Numbered from the stretch's first letter, positions 24,239 to 33,060 are shown. The stretch is DNA of 43,890 bases from a bacterium (GCA_026225095.1 JAMFSC010000130.1:1-43890); one strand, 5' to 3'. Numbers and translations: made by a program. Notes: a model not told the origin generated them from the letters alone.

Positions 24239-24820
24239 ATGAAATTGCGGTTGCTCGTCCCGTGCCTCGCCCTGGCTCTCACCACCGTCTCCCTCCACGC
24301 CCAGGGGGCGCTCTACTTCGATCCGCAATTCACCCGGGTCAGCAACTCCAAAGCCGACACCGGAGTCTTTGCCTTTCTGGGCGAAGGAGCGACATCCCGC
24401 ATGTTTTACGGGGTCAGCTTCGGAGGCTACTACGATGTCGTTCGCGGACAGAAGTTCGATGTTGGCATCGACATCCGCGACCATCTCGTCCATGGCAACA
24501 ACGCCTCGCTTAACACCTTCCTCCTCGGGCCCAGGGTCGCTTACAAGCCCGAAAACAGTGCCTTCCGCCCCTACGTGCAGCTCTCGGGCGGAGAGGGCCG
24601 GTCGAAGCCGCCCACCAACCCCGCCCACATCAATCGCGTCGCCTATGAGGTCTTCGCCGGGCTTGACCATCCCATCGCCAAACATGTCGACTACCGCATC
24701 CTCGAGGTCGGATACGGCAACGTCAGCACCATCAGCAGCGCCACGTTTGGAAACAACACCACCTTCAGCGCATCGCATCTGCTGGATTTCAGCACCGGAT
24801 TTGTCTTCCGGATCCCATGA
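24239..24820 (+). CDS. small outer-membrane beta-barrel-like protein
   Basis: A 193-residue exported protein of no family I can name. ATG 24239 opens a signal peptide (MKLRLLVPCLALALTTVSLHA). The mature part has alternating strands typical of an 8-stranded barrel: YFDPQFTRV, MFYGVSFGGYYDV, FDVGIDIRDHLV, FLLGPRVAYKP, FRPYVQLSGGEG and a final strand ending in the aromatic FVFRIP. It may belong to the OmpA/OmpX-like barrel set found in many copies in Acidobacteriota. Nothing suggests an enzyme active site. GCGGGAGAT/ATCTCCCGC (24856-24888) follows as a possible 3' hairpin. Confidence 0.7.
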   Translation: MKLRLLVPCLALALTTVSLHAQGALYFDPQFTRVSNSKADTGVFAFLGEGATSRMFYGVSFGGYYDVVRGQKFDVGIDIRDHLVHGNNASLNTFLLGPRVAYKPENSAFRPYVQLSGGEGRSKPPTNPAHINRVAYEVFAGLDHPIAKHVDYRILEVGYGNVSTISSATFGNNTTFSASHLLDFSTGFVFRIP

Positions 24821-24855
24821 GTCCCTCTGCCCACCGACGCAAGGCTCTCGCGGAC

Positions 24856-24888
24856 GCGGGAGATACCGGCCACGTTGGGATCTCCCGC
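24856..24888 (+). terminator. possible 3' hairpin of the barrel gene
   Basis: GCGGGAGAT (24856-24864) and ATCTCCCGC (24880-24888) form a 9-bp perfect stem with a 15-nt loop, 36 bp after the stop. There is no T tract, so intrinsic termination is uncertain. Confidence 0.4.
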
Positions 24889-24925
24889 CCGCAGCCCGCA
24901 GGCGTCATCCCTGAGAACTAGCTCC

Positions 24926-25423
24926 GTGCCAGAGATCCACCTCCGCCCCTACATCCCCGCCGACGCGGAGCCCCTCTTCCAGCTCGATCGCATCTGCTTC
25001 TCTGAAGCCTTCCGTTTCACCCGTCAGCAGCTCCGCGCCTGCGCCGAGGCTCCATCCGCCATCACCCGCATCGCCACCGTCGACCACACCCTCGCGGGCT
25101 TCATCATCACCCACCTCCAGCGTTCCCGCAGCGCCCTCCACGCTTACATCGACACCCTCGACGTCGACCCCGCCTTCCGTCGCCAGGGCATCGCCCGCCA
25201 CATGCTTGCCGACGTCGAACTCCACTGCCATCTCGCCGGAGCCACCCACATGGCACTCCACGTGCACGTTGGAAACCCAGCCGCCATCCGCTTCTACGAG
25301 ACCAACGGCTACAAGCGCCTTGGCATCGAGTCATCATTCTATGGACAAGCAATGGACGGAAGCCTCGACGCACTCATCTACTCCAAAATCCTGGGTGCCG
25401 AACCTCTCAATCGCATCGTCTAA
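24926..25423 (+). CDS. GNAT family N-acetyltransferase (RimI-like)
   Basis: A 165-residue acetyl-CoA-dependent transferase. Family blocks are visible: HLRPYIPADAEPLF at the start, LDVDPAFRRQGIARHML with the Q/RxxGxG/A acetyl-CoA loop (about residues 76-92), and VGNPAAIRFYETNGYKRLG near the end. The chosen start is GTG 24926; the frame stays open to 24875, but the extra residues fall in the hairpin. The layout is RimI-like (ribosomal protein S18 alanine acetylation), but the substrate cannot be fixed. It stands alone, with the receptor gene 237 bp downstream. Confidence 0.85.
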   Translation: MPEIHLRPYIPADAEPLFQLDRICFSEAFRFTRQQLRACAEAPSAITRIATVDHTLAGFIITHLQRSRSALHAYIDTLDVDPAFRRQGIARHMLADVELHCHLAGATHMALHVHVGNPAAIRFYETNGYKRLGIESSFYGQAMDGSLDALIYSKILGAEPLNRIV

Positions 25424-25464
25424 ACTTCTACTCCGTCAATATCTTGTCTTCATCTTGTCATCAG

Positions 25465-25485
25465 GTGGTCTCGAGGTCCGACCAC
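25465..25485. promoter_or_regulatory. GTGGTC-N9-GACCAC dyad upstream of the Oar-like receptor
   Basis: A 6-bp perfect inverted repeat in the 237-bp region before the receptor, with a TAGAAT -10-like box at 25501-25506. It shares the GGTC/GACC half-sites of the palindrome at 22581. It may be the operator of the receptor gene. Confidence 0.4.
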
Positions 25486-25660
25486 TCGCCTCCCGTGCGA
25501 TAGAATTTGGTCATCTGTTCATACTCATACACGGAAGATTCCCAGCTTTGAGCTTCGAGCCGGGTCCCCATCGGATTGAACCCCCCGCCATGATCGCAAA
25601 CGGACGCGGAGTTTCATCCTCATCCCGGTCATCGTTCGGCTCACCGTCTCAGGAGGCATC

Positions 25661-28600
25661 ATGAAGTCCATGGTTCGAGGGTTTGCCCTCGCCGTTCTCA
25701 TCCTGTTGGGCATCGTCCCAGCCGTCGCACAATCCACCTCCAGCGTCACCGGAATCGTCACCGACGCCACCGGAGCCGTCCTGCCCGGTGCCTCCGTCGT
25801 CATCCACGGCAACGCCACGGGAGCCGAGCGCGAGACCGTCTGCGACTCCGCCGGAAGCTTCACCGCACCCTCCCTCCAGCCCGGCGACTACAGTATTGTC
25901 GTCACCGCCGCCGGATTCGCGAAGTATACGGTCCCCCACCTCACCCTCGAGGTCAACGCAACCGCCACCGTCAACGCGAAGCTGGCCATCGCCAGCGCGG
26001 GCGAGACCATCCAGGTCGAAAGCACCCCAGCCCCCATCGAGGCCCAGACCTCCACCATGGGCCAGGTCATCGACCGCGAGACCGTCCAGCAGATTCCTCT
26101 CAACGGGCGCCACTTCCTGGACCTCACCAACCTCACCCCCGGAACCGTCGTTCCGCCCAATAACGGTAGTCTCACCGCCCCCAGCCGAGGCCTCGGAGCC
26201 AACTCCTTCGACACCGCCGGGAACCGCGAAGACACCAACAACTTCCAGATCAACGGAATCAACCTCAACGACATGACCCAGAACCAGATCACCTTCCAGC
26301 CCTCCATCAACACCACCTCCGAGTTCCGCATCCTCAACTCCACCTTTTCAGCCGAGTATGGCCGTTCCTCCGGATCCATCGTCAACGTCTCTACCCGCTC
26401 CGGAACCAACGCCTTCCACGGCGAAACCTTCGACTACCTCCGCAACAACTACTTCGACGGACGTAACTTCTTCAATCGCAAGGGAACCCGCCAGAACCAG
26501 CTCAACCGCAACAACTTCGGCGGAGCCCTCGGCGGACCCATCTTCAAGGACCGCACCTTTTTCTTCCTCAGCTACGAGGGCCTCCGCCAGAAGCAGGCCA
26601 TCCTCCTCACCAGCAACGTCCCCACGAACGCGCAGCGCGCCGCATTCACAACGTCCGCCGCCGGCTCCGCCTACGCTCAGATCATCAACCTGATCCCCGT
26701 CGGGATAGAGACCACCACCGCCGGCAAGACCACCGCCGTAGCCAGCGGGTCTTCCCCTGGACCCGTCAAGACCGACCAGTTCAGCGGCGATCTCTTCCAC
26801 AACCTCGCCAAGGACGACACCCTCCACCTCTACTACGCCTGGCAGCAGGACGCCCGCACCGAGCCCAACCTCCAGAGCAACACCATCGCCGGATTCGGCG
26901 ACCACCGCACCGCCCATCGTCAGATCGGCACTATCAACGAGATTCACGTCTTCTCGCCCAACATCGTCAACGAGGCGCGCCTCGGCTTCAACCGCATCGC
27001 CATCTCCTTCAACCAGAACTTCTCCGCCCTCTCCAGCACCTACGGAATCGACAACGGCGTCACCCGCCCCATCGGCATCCCCCAGATCACCGTCACCGAC
27101 CTCGCCCTGAACTTCGGTGGACCCTCCGGCTTCCCTCAGGGCCGCTTCGTCACCACCGGCGTCTTGTCCGACACCCTCAACTACCTCGTCGGCAAGCACT
27201 CCATCAAGGTCGGTGGTGAGTTCCGCCGCTTCGAAGGCAACAACTTCTCGCAGACCGCCGGAACGATCACCTTCACCACCACGACCAACTTCATCAACGG
27301 TACCGCCAACAGCTTCACCGGGAACGGATCCAACGTCGTCAGCCGCATATTCGACAGCGCCGCCGCCGGCTTCGTCCAGGACAACTGGAAGATCACCCCA
27401 CGCCTCACCGCCGAACTCGGCCTCCGCTTCGAGTGGAACGGAACCTTCACCGAGGGAGCCCATCGCTTCGTCAACTTCCTCCCCGCCACCGCCACCCTCC
27501 AGCAGGTCGACCAGCCTTACAACCAGAACTACAACTACGATCCCCGCGTCGGCTTTACCTACGACGTCTTCGGAACCAACAAGACCATCCTCCGCGGCGG
27601 CTTCGGCCTCCTCGCCGACCAGCCCAACGAGGGCGTCGTCTCCGGCCTCGCCTCGAACCCGCCCAACTCAATCCCTGTCAGCCTCTCCGCCGGCGGCCCG
27701 GTCGGTTCCCTCTATAAATCTGCGGCGCTCTCAGGTCTCGCCCCGAGCTCCACCAATCCCAACTACCGCAACGCATACATCGAATCCTTCAACCTGAACC
27801 TCCAGCAGGATCTCGGCTTCAGCACCGTCCTCCAGGTCGGATACATCGGCTCCGAGGGCCGTCGCCTCCGCGTCCCCCTCAACATCAACCAGTATGTCTC
27901 GAACACCGGAACCAGCACCGTCCGTCCCTTCGTCGCCGTCTCCTCTTCGAGCCTCATCCGCCCCAGCGCCGCCCTCGGCAACATCACCCAGATCAACTAC
28001 GCCTCCATGTCCAACTACAACGCTCTCTGGGTCACCGCCCGCAAGAGCCTCCATGGCGGCCTCGAGCTCAACACCAGCTACACCTTCTCGAAGTCGCTCG
28101 ACGACAACTCGCTCTCCGGCAACGGCGTCCAGAACAACCTCAACCCTGGCGGAGACTACGGCCGTTCCGACTTCGACGCCCGCCACCACTTCGTCTTCTC
28201 CGGGATCTGGACCCTGCCCTTCAAGGGCAACCGCCTTAAAGAAGGCTGGCTCATCGCCAACATCACCCAGGCCCAGTCCGGTAACCCGCTCAACGTCGTC
28301 ACCTCCAACACCGCCATCACCGGCAGCGGCAACATTCGCCCCAATGTCCTGGGTGCCTATTCCACCGGTCGCGGTGCCGTCCTCGCCGGCGGCGCTATCC
28401 CCTTCATCAATGGAACCGTCTGCGCGACACCCACCGCCGGCTGTGCCTTCTATACTCAGACGTCCGGCTTCGGAAACCTGAGCCGCAATGCCCTCCGCGG
28501 ACCCGACTTCTCCGACGTCGATCTCTCCCTGCAAAAAACCACGAAGATCGCCGAGTCGGTCAACCTCGTCCTCCGTCTCGACTCCTTCGACCTCCTCAAC

Positions 28601-28741
28601 CACGTCAACCTCGCCAACCCCAACCTGACCGCATCCTCCTCCGCCACCTCCACCTTCGGCCAGATCACCGCCACCCGGAACCAGGTTGGCGACGCCGGAT
28701 CCTCGCGCCAGCTCCAATTCGCCGGCAAGATCACCTTCTGA
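25661..28741 (+). CDS. Oar-like TonB-dependent receptor with CarboxypepD_reg N-terminus
   Basis: A 1026-residue outer-membrane receptor. The signal peptide is MKSMVRGFALAVLILL...AVAQ. It is followed by a carboxypeptidase-regulatory-like beta sandwich (about 25-110, TGIVTDATGAVLPGASVVI) and a plug domain near 120-230 with QQIPLNGRHFLDL and the AEYGRSSGSIVNVST signature. A large barrel follows, ending ...LQFAGKITF with the terminal aromatic. This is the Oar subfamily expanded in Acidobacteriota, thought to import complex glycan or peptide fragments using TonB energy. The SD AGGAGG lies about 5 nt before ATG 25661. No SusD-type partner or degradative enzyme is adjacent, so the ligand is unknown. 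A hairpin terminator follows. Confidence 0.93.
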   Translation: MKSMVRGFALAVLILLGIVPAVAQSTSSVTGIVTDATGAVLPGASVVIHGNATGAERETVCDSAGSFTAPSLQPGDYSIVVTAAGFAKYTVPHLTLEVNATATVNAKLAIASAGETIQVESTPAPIEAQTSTMGQVIDRETVQQIPLNGRHFLDLTNLTPGTVVPPNNGSLTAPSRGLGANSFDTAGNREDTNNFQINGINLNDMTQNQITFQPSINTTSEFRILNSTFSAEYGRSSGSIVNVSTRSGTNAFHGETFDYLRNNYFDGRNFFNRKGTRQNQLNRNNFGGALGGPIFKDRTFFFLSYEGLRQKQAILLTSNVPTNAQRAAFTTSAAGSAYAQIINLIPVGIETTTAGKTTAVASGSSPGPVKTDQFSGDLFHNLAKDDTLHLYYAWQQDARTEPNLQSNTIAGFGDHRTAHRQIGTINEIHVFSPNIVNEARLGFNRIAISFNQNFSALSSTYGIDNGVTRPIGIPQITVTDLALNFGGPSGFPQGRFVTTGVLSDTLNYLVGKHSIKVGGEFRRFEGNNFSQTAGTITFTTTTNFINGTANSFTGNGSNVVSRIFDSAAAGFVQDNWKITPRLTAELGLRFEWNGTFTEGAHRFVNFLPATATLQQVDQPYNQNYNYDPRVGFTYDVFGTNKTILRGGFGLLADQPNEGVVSGLASNPPNSIPVSLSAGGPVGSLYKSAALSGLAPSSTNPNYRNAYIESFNLNLQQDLGFSTVLQVGYIGSEGRRLRVPLNINQYVSNTGTSTVRPFVAVSSSSLIRPSAALGNITQINYASMSNYNALWVTARKSLHGGLELNTSYTFSKSLDDNSLSGNGVQNNLNPGGDYGRSDFDARHHFVFSGIWTLPFKGNRLKEGWLIANITQAQSGNPLNVVTSNTAITGSGNIRPNVLGAYSTGRGAVLAGGAIPFINGTVCATPTAGCAFYTQTSGFGNLSRNALRGPDFSDVDLSLQKTTKIAESVNLVLRLDSFDLLNHVNLANPNLTASSSATSTFGQITATRNQVGDAGSSRQLQFAGKITF

Positions 28742-28750
28742 GAGAGGTAG

Positions 28751-28789
28751 GACCACTTGCTCTATTTCTTCCCATCAAGTGGTCTGTTT
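28751..28789 (+). terminator. terminator after the Oar-like receptor
   Basis: GACCACTTG (28751-28759) and CAAGTGGTC (28776-28784) form a perfect 9-bp stem with a 16-nt loop, followed by TGTTTTG. Its right arm is also the left border of repeat R3 copy B. Confidence 0.6.
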
Positions 28790-28947
28790 TGCGTCATTTT
28801 GGAAGCGTTGCTGTAATCGTGGTTTTCTAAAGGGGTTATGGGCGGCGGTCGTCGAATTGCCAATGTTTCACCAGAGACTTTTCGATGGGCCGAACGTGGT
28901 ACTTTGTTTGGAAAAACTGGACAGAAACCGTGATGTACGAAAGTGGT
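28777..28947 (+). repeat. R3 intergenic repeat, copy B (about 170 bp)
   Basis: Same block order and nearly the same length as the inverted copy at 22390-22560, with long identical runs in CCAATGTTTCACCAGA and TGGAAAAACTGGACAG. It starts and ends with AAGTGGT. It lies in the 452-bp gene-free gap (28742-29193) between the receptor and fliB; the remaining 246 bp holds nothing I recognise. Confidence 0.8.
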
Positions 28948-29193
28948 ATGCTTCGGCTTCGATTATCGGGCAGCCTGGTTGTCCGGAAGCCAACATCGCC
29001 GACTTGATCAGAGTCATTCACCGGCGTTTGACAGACAGAGATGCAAACGCCACGACACCTGGGCCGACTTTGCTCTACATCTAGCTCTCCTCACAATCGC
29101 GCAAGACTTCTGGCCGCAAACTTGCATGAATATCTCCGTGGACGCTGTGGACACCCATCGCGCACCCGCAAGATTCGACCCAGGAGCCCGTGA

Positions 29194-30429
29194 GTGCGCG
29201 AGACCAAGTTGCTACGCCCCCGCTACGCCGAAGACTTCCGCTGCATCGGCCCGGCCTGCGAGGATACCTGCTGCTCGGGATGGGCCGTCTATATCGATCG
29301 CCAGACCTACGACAAATACCAGGCCCTCCCCCCCAGCCCCCTCCGCATCCTGCTCGATACGCACGTTCAGCGCACGAGCGAGACCTCCAATCCCGACGCG
29401 CCCTTCGCCACCATCCAGATGTCTCCCTCCGGCGCCTGCCCCATGCATAACGCAGACAAGCTCTGCCAGATCCAGGCCGAGAAGGGCGCCTCCTACCTGT
29501 CCCACACCTGCTCCACCTTCCCCCGACGCGACGACATCGTCGACTCCCTCAAGGAGACGACCCTCTCTCTCTCCTGCCCCGAAGCGGCCCGGCTCGTCCT
29601 CTCCAGCACCCAGCGCCTAACCTCCAGCGGAGGCCGCAAATGCATGGTCTGGGAGGAGCATCCCCCCGCTCCCCTCCCCCTGATCAGCTACTTCTGGCCC
29701 ATCCGCGAGTTCATCGTCGATCTCCTGCGCAACCGCGACTATCTTCTCTGGCAACGCCTCTTCCTCCTCGGAAGCTTCTGCCGTCGCCTCGAAGCCGTCG
29801 CTCATGGCCAGGTCGAAGGTGGTTTCCCCGCCCTCGAATCCGCATTCTCGGCCGCCATCGCCGCCGGGAGCCTGCGCGACTCCATCGACACCATCCCGCC
29901 CAACCACACTCTCCAGCTCGATCTCGTCCTGCAACTGGCAAATTCGCCCCTCGTCAGCCGGATCACCTCACCGCGCCTCGTCGAGTGTCTCAACGCCTTC
30001 CGCTCCGGGGTGGGTCAGGACCGGAGCTCCAACCTCGTGGAACAGGCCGCCGAGTACGCCACCGCATACGACCGTTTTTACGCCCCCTTCTTCGCCCAGC
30101 ATCCCCATATCCTCGAAAACCTGCTGGTCAACCGCATCCTTCGCAGCAAGCTCCCCCTCGCTCCACAGTTCGTCCAATCGACCGACGCCCCCGAGCCAGC
30201 CCGCCAGTTCGCCCTACTCGCCGTCGAGTTCGCCCTCATCAAAGGCCTCCTCATCGGCGTCGCTGGCCACCACCGCGAGGCCTTCTGCATCGACCACGTC
30301 GTGCACACCGTCCAGGTTGTCTCCAAGCACTTTGAACACAACATCCTGTTCGTCAGTCACGCCCTCGAGCTGCTCGCCGCCAGGGGCCTCGACAACCCCC
30401 ACGGCCACACCATGCTGCTCCGGAACTAG
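29194..30429 (+). CDS. fliB: FliB-type flagellin lysine N-methylase
   Basis: A 411-residue protein of the FliB family, which methylates lysines of flagellin in Salmonella. The cysteine pattern of the family is clear: C17, C22, C26, C27 in RCIGPACEDTCCSGW, then C82 (ACPMHN), C91 (LCQIQAEKGAS) and C106 in SHTCSTFPRR. These are likely iron-sulfur ligands. The start GTG 29194 stands 7 nt after AGGAG. No flagellin gene is present in the window. With flgM it is one of two isolated flagellar-associated genes here. A non-flagellin substrate is possible, since the family also occurs in non-motile bacteria. Confidence 0.88.
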   Translation: MRETKLLRPRYAEDFRCIGPACEDTCCSGWAVYIDRQTYDKYQALPPSPLRILLDTHVQRTSETSNPDAPFATIQMSPSGACPMHNADKLCQIQAEKGASYLSHTCSTFPRRDDIVDSLKETTLSLSCPEAARLVLSSTQRLTSSGGRKCMVWEEHPPAPLPLISYFWPIREFIVDLLRNRDYLLWQRLFLLGSFCRRLEAVAHGQVEGGFPALESAFSAAIAAGSLRDSIDTIPPNHTLQLDLVLQLANSPLVSRITSPRLVECLNAFRSGVGQDRSSNLVEQAAEYATAYDRFYAPFFAQHPHILENLLVNRILRSKLPLAPQFVQSTDAPEPARQFALLAVEFALIKGLLIGVAGHHREAFCIDHVVHTVQVVSKHFEHNILFVSHALELLAARGLDNPHGHTMLLRN

Positions 30430-30447
30430 CCACCACCAAATTTCAGC

Positions 30448-30530
30448 GCGACCAACGGGAGCAACTCGCTCAGCGATCCACAAGTCACGAAGGGCCCCCT
30501 CCACCCGCAGTGGGCCCTCCGTCCTACAGG
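30448..30530 (+). repeat. R2 intergenic repeat, copy c (left arm missing)
   Basis: It starts at GCGACCAACGG, the right arm of the R2 hairpin, and continues with CAAGTCACGAAG, CAGTGGGCCC and TCCGTCC. The left arm is absent. It lies between the convergent stops of fliB and the SDR gene. Confidence 0.65.
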
Positions 30531-30537
30531 TCAGCGG

Positions 30538-31269
30538 TTACACCTGCGCCGTACCTCCATCCACAAACAGCTCCACGCCATTCACGAAGCTGGAGTCGCT
30601 CGAAGCCAGAAACAGCGCGACTGTCGCAATCTCCTCCGGTCGTCCCATTTGTCCACGTGGTATCAGCGTCCGGTAAAACGCCTTCGCGTCCTCGCCCAGC
30701 GGGTCGAGAGCAGGCGTATCGATCGGCCCCGGGCTCAGAAGATTCACCCGGATCCGCCGCTCCTTCAGCTCCAAAAGCCACGTCCGCGCAAACGACCGCA
30801 GTGCAGCCTTGCTTGCACCATACACGCCGAACGAGGGAAAGCCCTTGATACTCGCGATCGATCCATTCAGAAAGATCGAACCGTCGTCCGAGAACAAAGG
30901 CAGCGCCTTCTGCACCGTGAACAACGTGCCCCGCACATTCAGGTCGAATGTCTTGTCGAAGTGGTCCTCGGTCACCTCGTCCAGCTTGGCGAACTCGCCA
31001 AACCCCGCACTCGCAAACAGCACGTCGATCCGACCCTTCTCTCGCTTTACGGTCTCATACAGCCGGTCCAGATCAGCCAGGCTCGCCGCATCCCCCTGCA
31101 CGGCCGTCACGTTCTTCCCGATAATCTTCACGGCCTCATCCAGCTTGTCCTGCCGCCGCCCAGTGATGAAGACATAGGCTCCCTCGTCGACAAACAACTT
31201 CGCCGTGGCCAGCGCCATCCCGGAGGTGGCTGCGGTAACTACGGCGACTTTTCCTTCAAGCTTTCCCAT
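30538..31269 (-). CDS. short-chain dehydrogenase/reductase (SDR)
   Basis: A 243-residue classical SDR, an NAD(P)-dependent oxidoreductase. The catalytic Ser and YxxxK are visible in [28 protein letters not shown] (as NGSIAS and YGASK), and the C-terminal SPGPIDTP motif is typical. The N-terminal cofactor motif is unusual, [11 protein letters not shown] instead of TGxxxGxG: two of the three glycines are alanine. Arg37-Arg38 in TGRRQDKL suggests NADP preference. ATG 31269 was chosen at MGKLEGK; an upstream 20-residue extension is less likely. It is divergent from an ArsR-type regulator and probably under its control. Confidence 0.9.
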   Translation of the reverse strand: MGKLEGKVAVVTAATSGMALATAKLFVDEGAYVFITGRRQDKLDEAVKIIGKNVTAVQGDAASLADLDRLYETVKREKGRIDVLFASAGFGEFAKLDEVTEDHFDKTFDLNVRGTLFTVQKALPLFSDDGSIFLNGSIASIKGFPSFGVYGASKAALRSFARTWLLELKERRIRVNLLSPGPIDTPALDPLGEDAKAFYRTLIPRGQMGRPEEIATVALFLASSDSSFVNGVELFVDGGTAQV

Positions 31270-31417
31270 ATCGACCCCTCGTTGTTCGGTCTTCCAGGCT
31301 GTGGCGGCCGGCGCCGATCCTCTCGTCATCCTGCGCTTCCCAGGATCCTACTTCCCGAATCGGGCTGGCCCGCGTCTCTTCTGGGGAGTAGATGGAGATC
31401 CTCGAGCGATAGATTCA

Positions 31418-31440
31418 ATAGTTCCGAATCATGGAACTAT
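31418..31440. promoter_or_regulatory. perfect operator dyad in the SDR/ArsR intergenic region
   Basis: ATAGTTCC (31418-31425) and GGAACTAT (31433-31440) are exact inverted repeats separated by 7 bp. They lie 27 bp before the regulator start and 149 bp from the SDR start. The size and symmetry fit a winged-helix dimer such as ArsR, controlling both genes. Confidence 0.75.
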
Positions 31441-31467
31441 GAAACTTTCCTCTCTCTTGGTACTCTC

Positions 31468-31887
31468 ATGACCATGCGACCCCTCGTACACCCATCGATC
31501 GAAGACGTCACCGTCGAGGGAATCCTGCACGCCTTATCCGACCCGGTTCGCGTCGCCATCTACGCCGACATCGTGGGCCAGGAGTGTTCCCAGAACTGCT
31601 CCACCTTCCTCACCGTCAGTGACCGCGCCATACCCAAGTCGACCCTGTCGCAGCACTTTCGCGTACTCCGCGAGGCGGGCCTCATCCGCAGTGAGCGCCT
31701 CGGAGTCGACATGTACAACACCTCCCGCTGCCAGGAGGTCGAACAGCGCTTCCCCGGCCTTATCCCCGCCATCGCCAACGCCCACGCCATCCAAATCGCC
31801 GATCAAGTCAAATCCATAAATGGCCTCGCCCGCCACCTCCCCACCGCGCTTGGTGATCGAACTCCCATAACGGGACCAGACCAGTAA
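31468..31887 (+). CDS. ArsR family transcriptional regulator
   Basis: A 139-residue winged-helix repressor. The domain begins with VEGILHALSDPVRVAIYADIV (about 16-36, shown in part), and the recognition region is IPKSTLSQHFRVLREAGLI followed by the SERLG wing. A CSQNCS pair (C40, C44) before the recognition helix could sense metals or thiols, but it does not match the ArsR ELCVCDL motif. The start is ATG 31468 or ATG 31474. It is transcribed away from the SDR gene, with the dyad between them. The effector is unknown. Confidence 0.85.
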   Translation: MTMRPLVHPSIEDVTVEGILHALSDPVRVAIYADIVGQECSQNCSTFLTVSDRAIPKSTLSQHFRVLREAGLIRSERLGVDMYNTSRCQEVEQRFPGLIPAIANAHAIQIADQVKSINGLARHLPTALGDRTPITGPDQ

Positions 31888-31908
31888 GAATATGAGGCTG
31901 CGTAGCCT

Positions 31909-33060
31909 CTAGACCGCCACAGTGAACGAATCCTCGGTACGCGTGACCGCTCGGTACATAGTGTCTCGCTCGAACGGCACACGGCCAGCCTCGGTGATCA
32001 GCCGGATCAGATCGGACCGACGCATCCCCTGCGGAGTCGTCGCACCGGCATCATGGTAAATCTTCTCCTCGACGACGGTTCCATCGATGTCGTCTGCCCC
32101 GAAGCGGAGCGAAATCTGCGCCATCTTCGGCGTCACCATCTGCCAGTAGCTCTTGATGTGGCTGAAGTTGTCCAGCATCAGGCGACCCACCGCAATCTGC
32201 CGAATATCCAGCATCCCGGTCGACTTCGGAATATGTGCCAGAGCCGTGTGATCCGGATGAAACGACAGAGGAATAAACGTCTGGAACCCGCCCGTCTCGT
32301 CCTGCACCGCGCGCAGCTTCACCAGGTGATCGACTCGGTCTTCCTCATTCTCAACATGCCCGTACAGCATCGTCGCATTCGATCGGAAGCCCATCTGATG
32401 CGCCATCCGCGCCGTATCCAGCCACTCTGATCCGTCAATCTTGTGGTCGCAGATGATATGCCGAACCCGGTCCGCGAAGATCTCCGCCCCGCCACCCGGC
32501 ATCGAATCCACGCCCGCCGCCTTCATCTGCTCGAGCGCCTCACGGATCGTCATCTTGCCCCGCTTGGCAAGGAACGCGACCTCGACCATCGTGAACGCCT
32601 TGATGTGGACCTTCGGAAAACGCTCCTTCAGCCCCCGCACCAGGTCCATGAAGTACTCGAACGGAAGATCCGGATGCAGCCCGCCGACGATGTGAAACTC
32701 CGTCACCGCCTCCGAGTAGCCGGTAGCCGCCGTCTCATACGCCTCTTCGAGCGCCATCGTATAGGTGCCGGCCTCGCCCTTCTTCCGGCCGAACGCGCAC
32801 AACCGGCACGAAGCAACACAAACGTTGGTCGGATTGATGTGCCGGTTGACGTTAAAGTAGGCCAGATCGCCGTGAAGCCTCTCCCGCACCAGGTTCGCCA
32901 GCCACCCAACCGCCAGGATGTCGCCGCTGCGATACAGCGTAACGCCGTCGTCGAAGCTCAACCGCTCTCCCGCCTGAACCTTCTCGGCGATGGGAAGCAG
33001 CAAGGGATCATCCGTCTGAAAAGAGTGCCGTGGTCGCGTCGCGGAAGGGGTAAAGGTCAT
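31909..33060 (-). CDS. mqnE: aminofutalosine synthase MqnE
   Basis: Radical SAM enzyme of the futalosine route to menaquinone. It adds an adenosyl radical to 3-(1-carboxyvinyloxy)benzoate to form aminofutalosine. The 383 residues carry the cluster motif CVASCRLC (C81, C85, C88), FHIVGGLHPDLPF, the VDSMPGGGAEI motif and FIPLSFHPD, as in MqnE rather than MqnC. The ATG at 33060 has GGAAGG upstream. The gene follows the Asp-box gene by 20 bp and may be read from its promoter. No other mqn gene is in the window. Confidence 0.95.
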   Translation of the reverse strand: MTFTPSATRPRHSFQTDDPLLLPIAEKVQAGERLSFDDGVTLYRSGDILAVGWLANLVRERLHGDLAYFNVNRHINPTNVCVASCRLCAFGRKKGEAGTYTMALEEAYETAATGYSEAVTEFHIVGGLHPDLPFEYFMDLVRGLKERFPKVHIKAFTMVEVAFLAKRGKMTIREALEQMKAAGVDSMPGGGAEIFADRVRHIICDHKIDGSEWLDTARMAHQMGFRSNATMLYGHVENEEDRVDHLVKLRAVQDETGGFQTFIPLSFHPDHTALAHIPKSTGMLDIRQIAVGRLMLDNFSHIKSYWQMVTPKMAQISLRFGADDIDGTVVEEKIYHDAGATTPQGMRRSDLIRLITEAGRVPFERDTMYRAVTRTEDSFTVAV

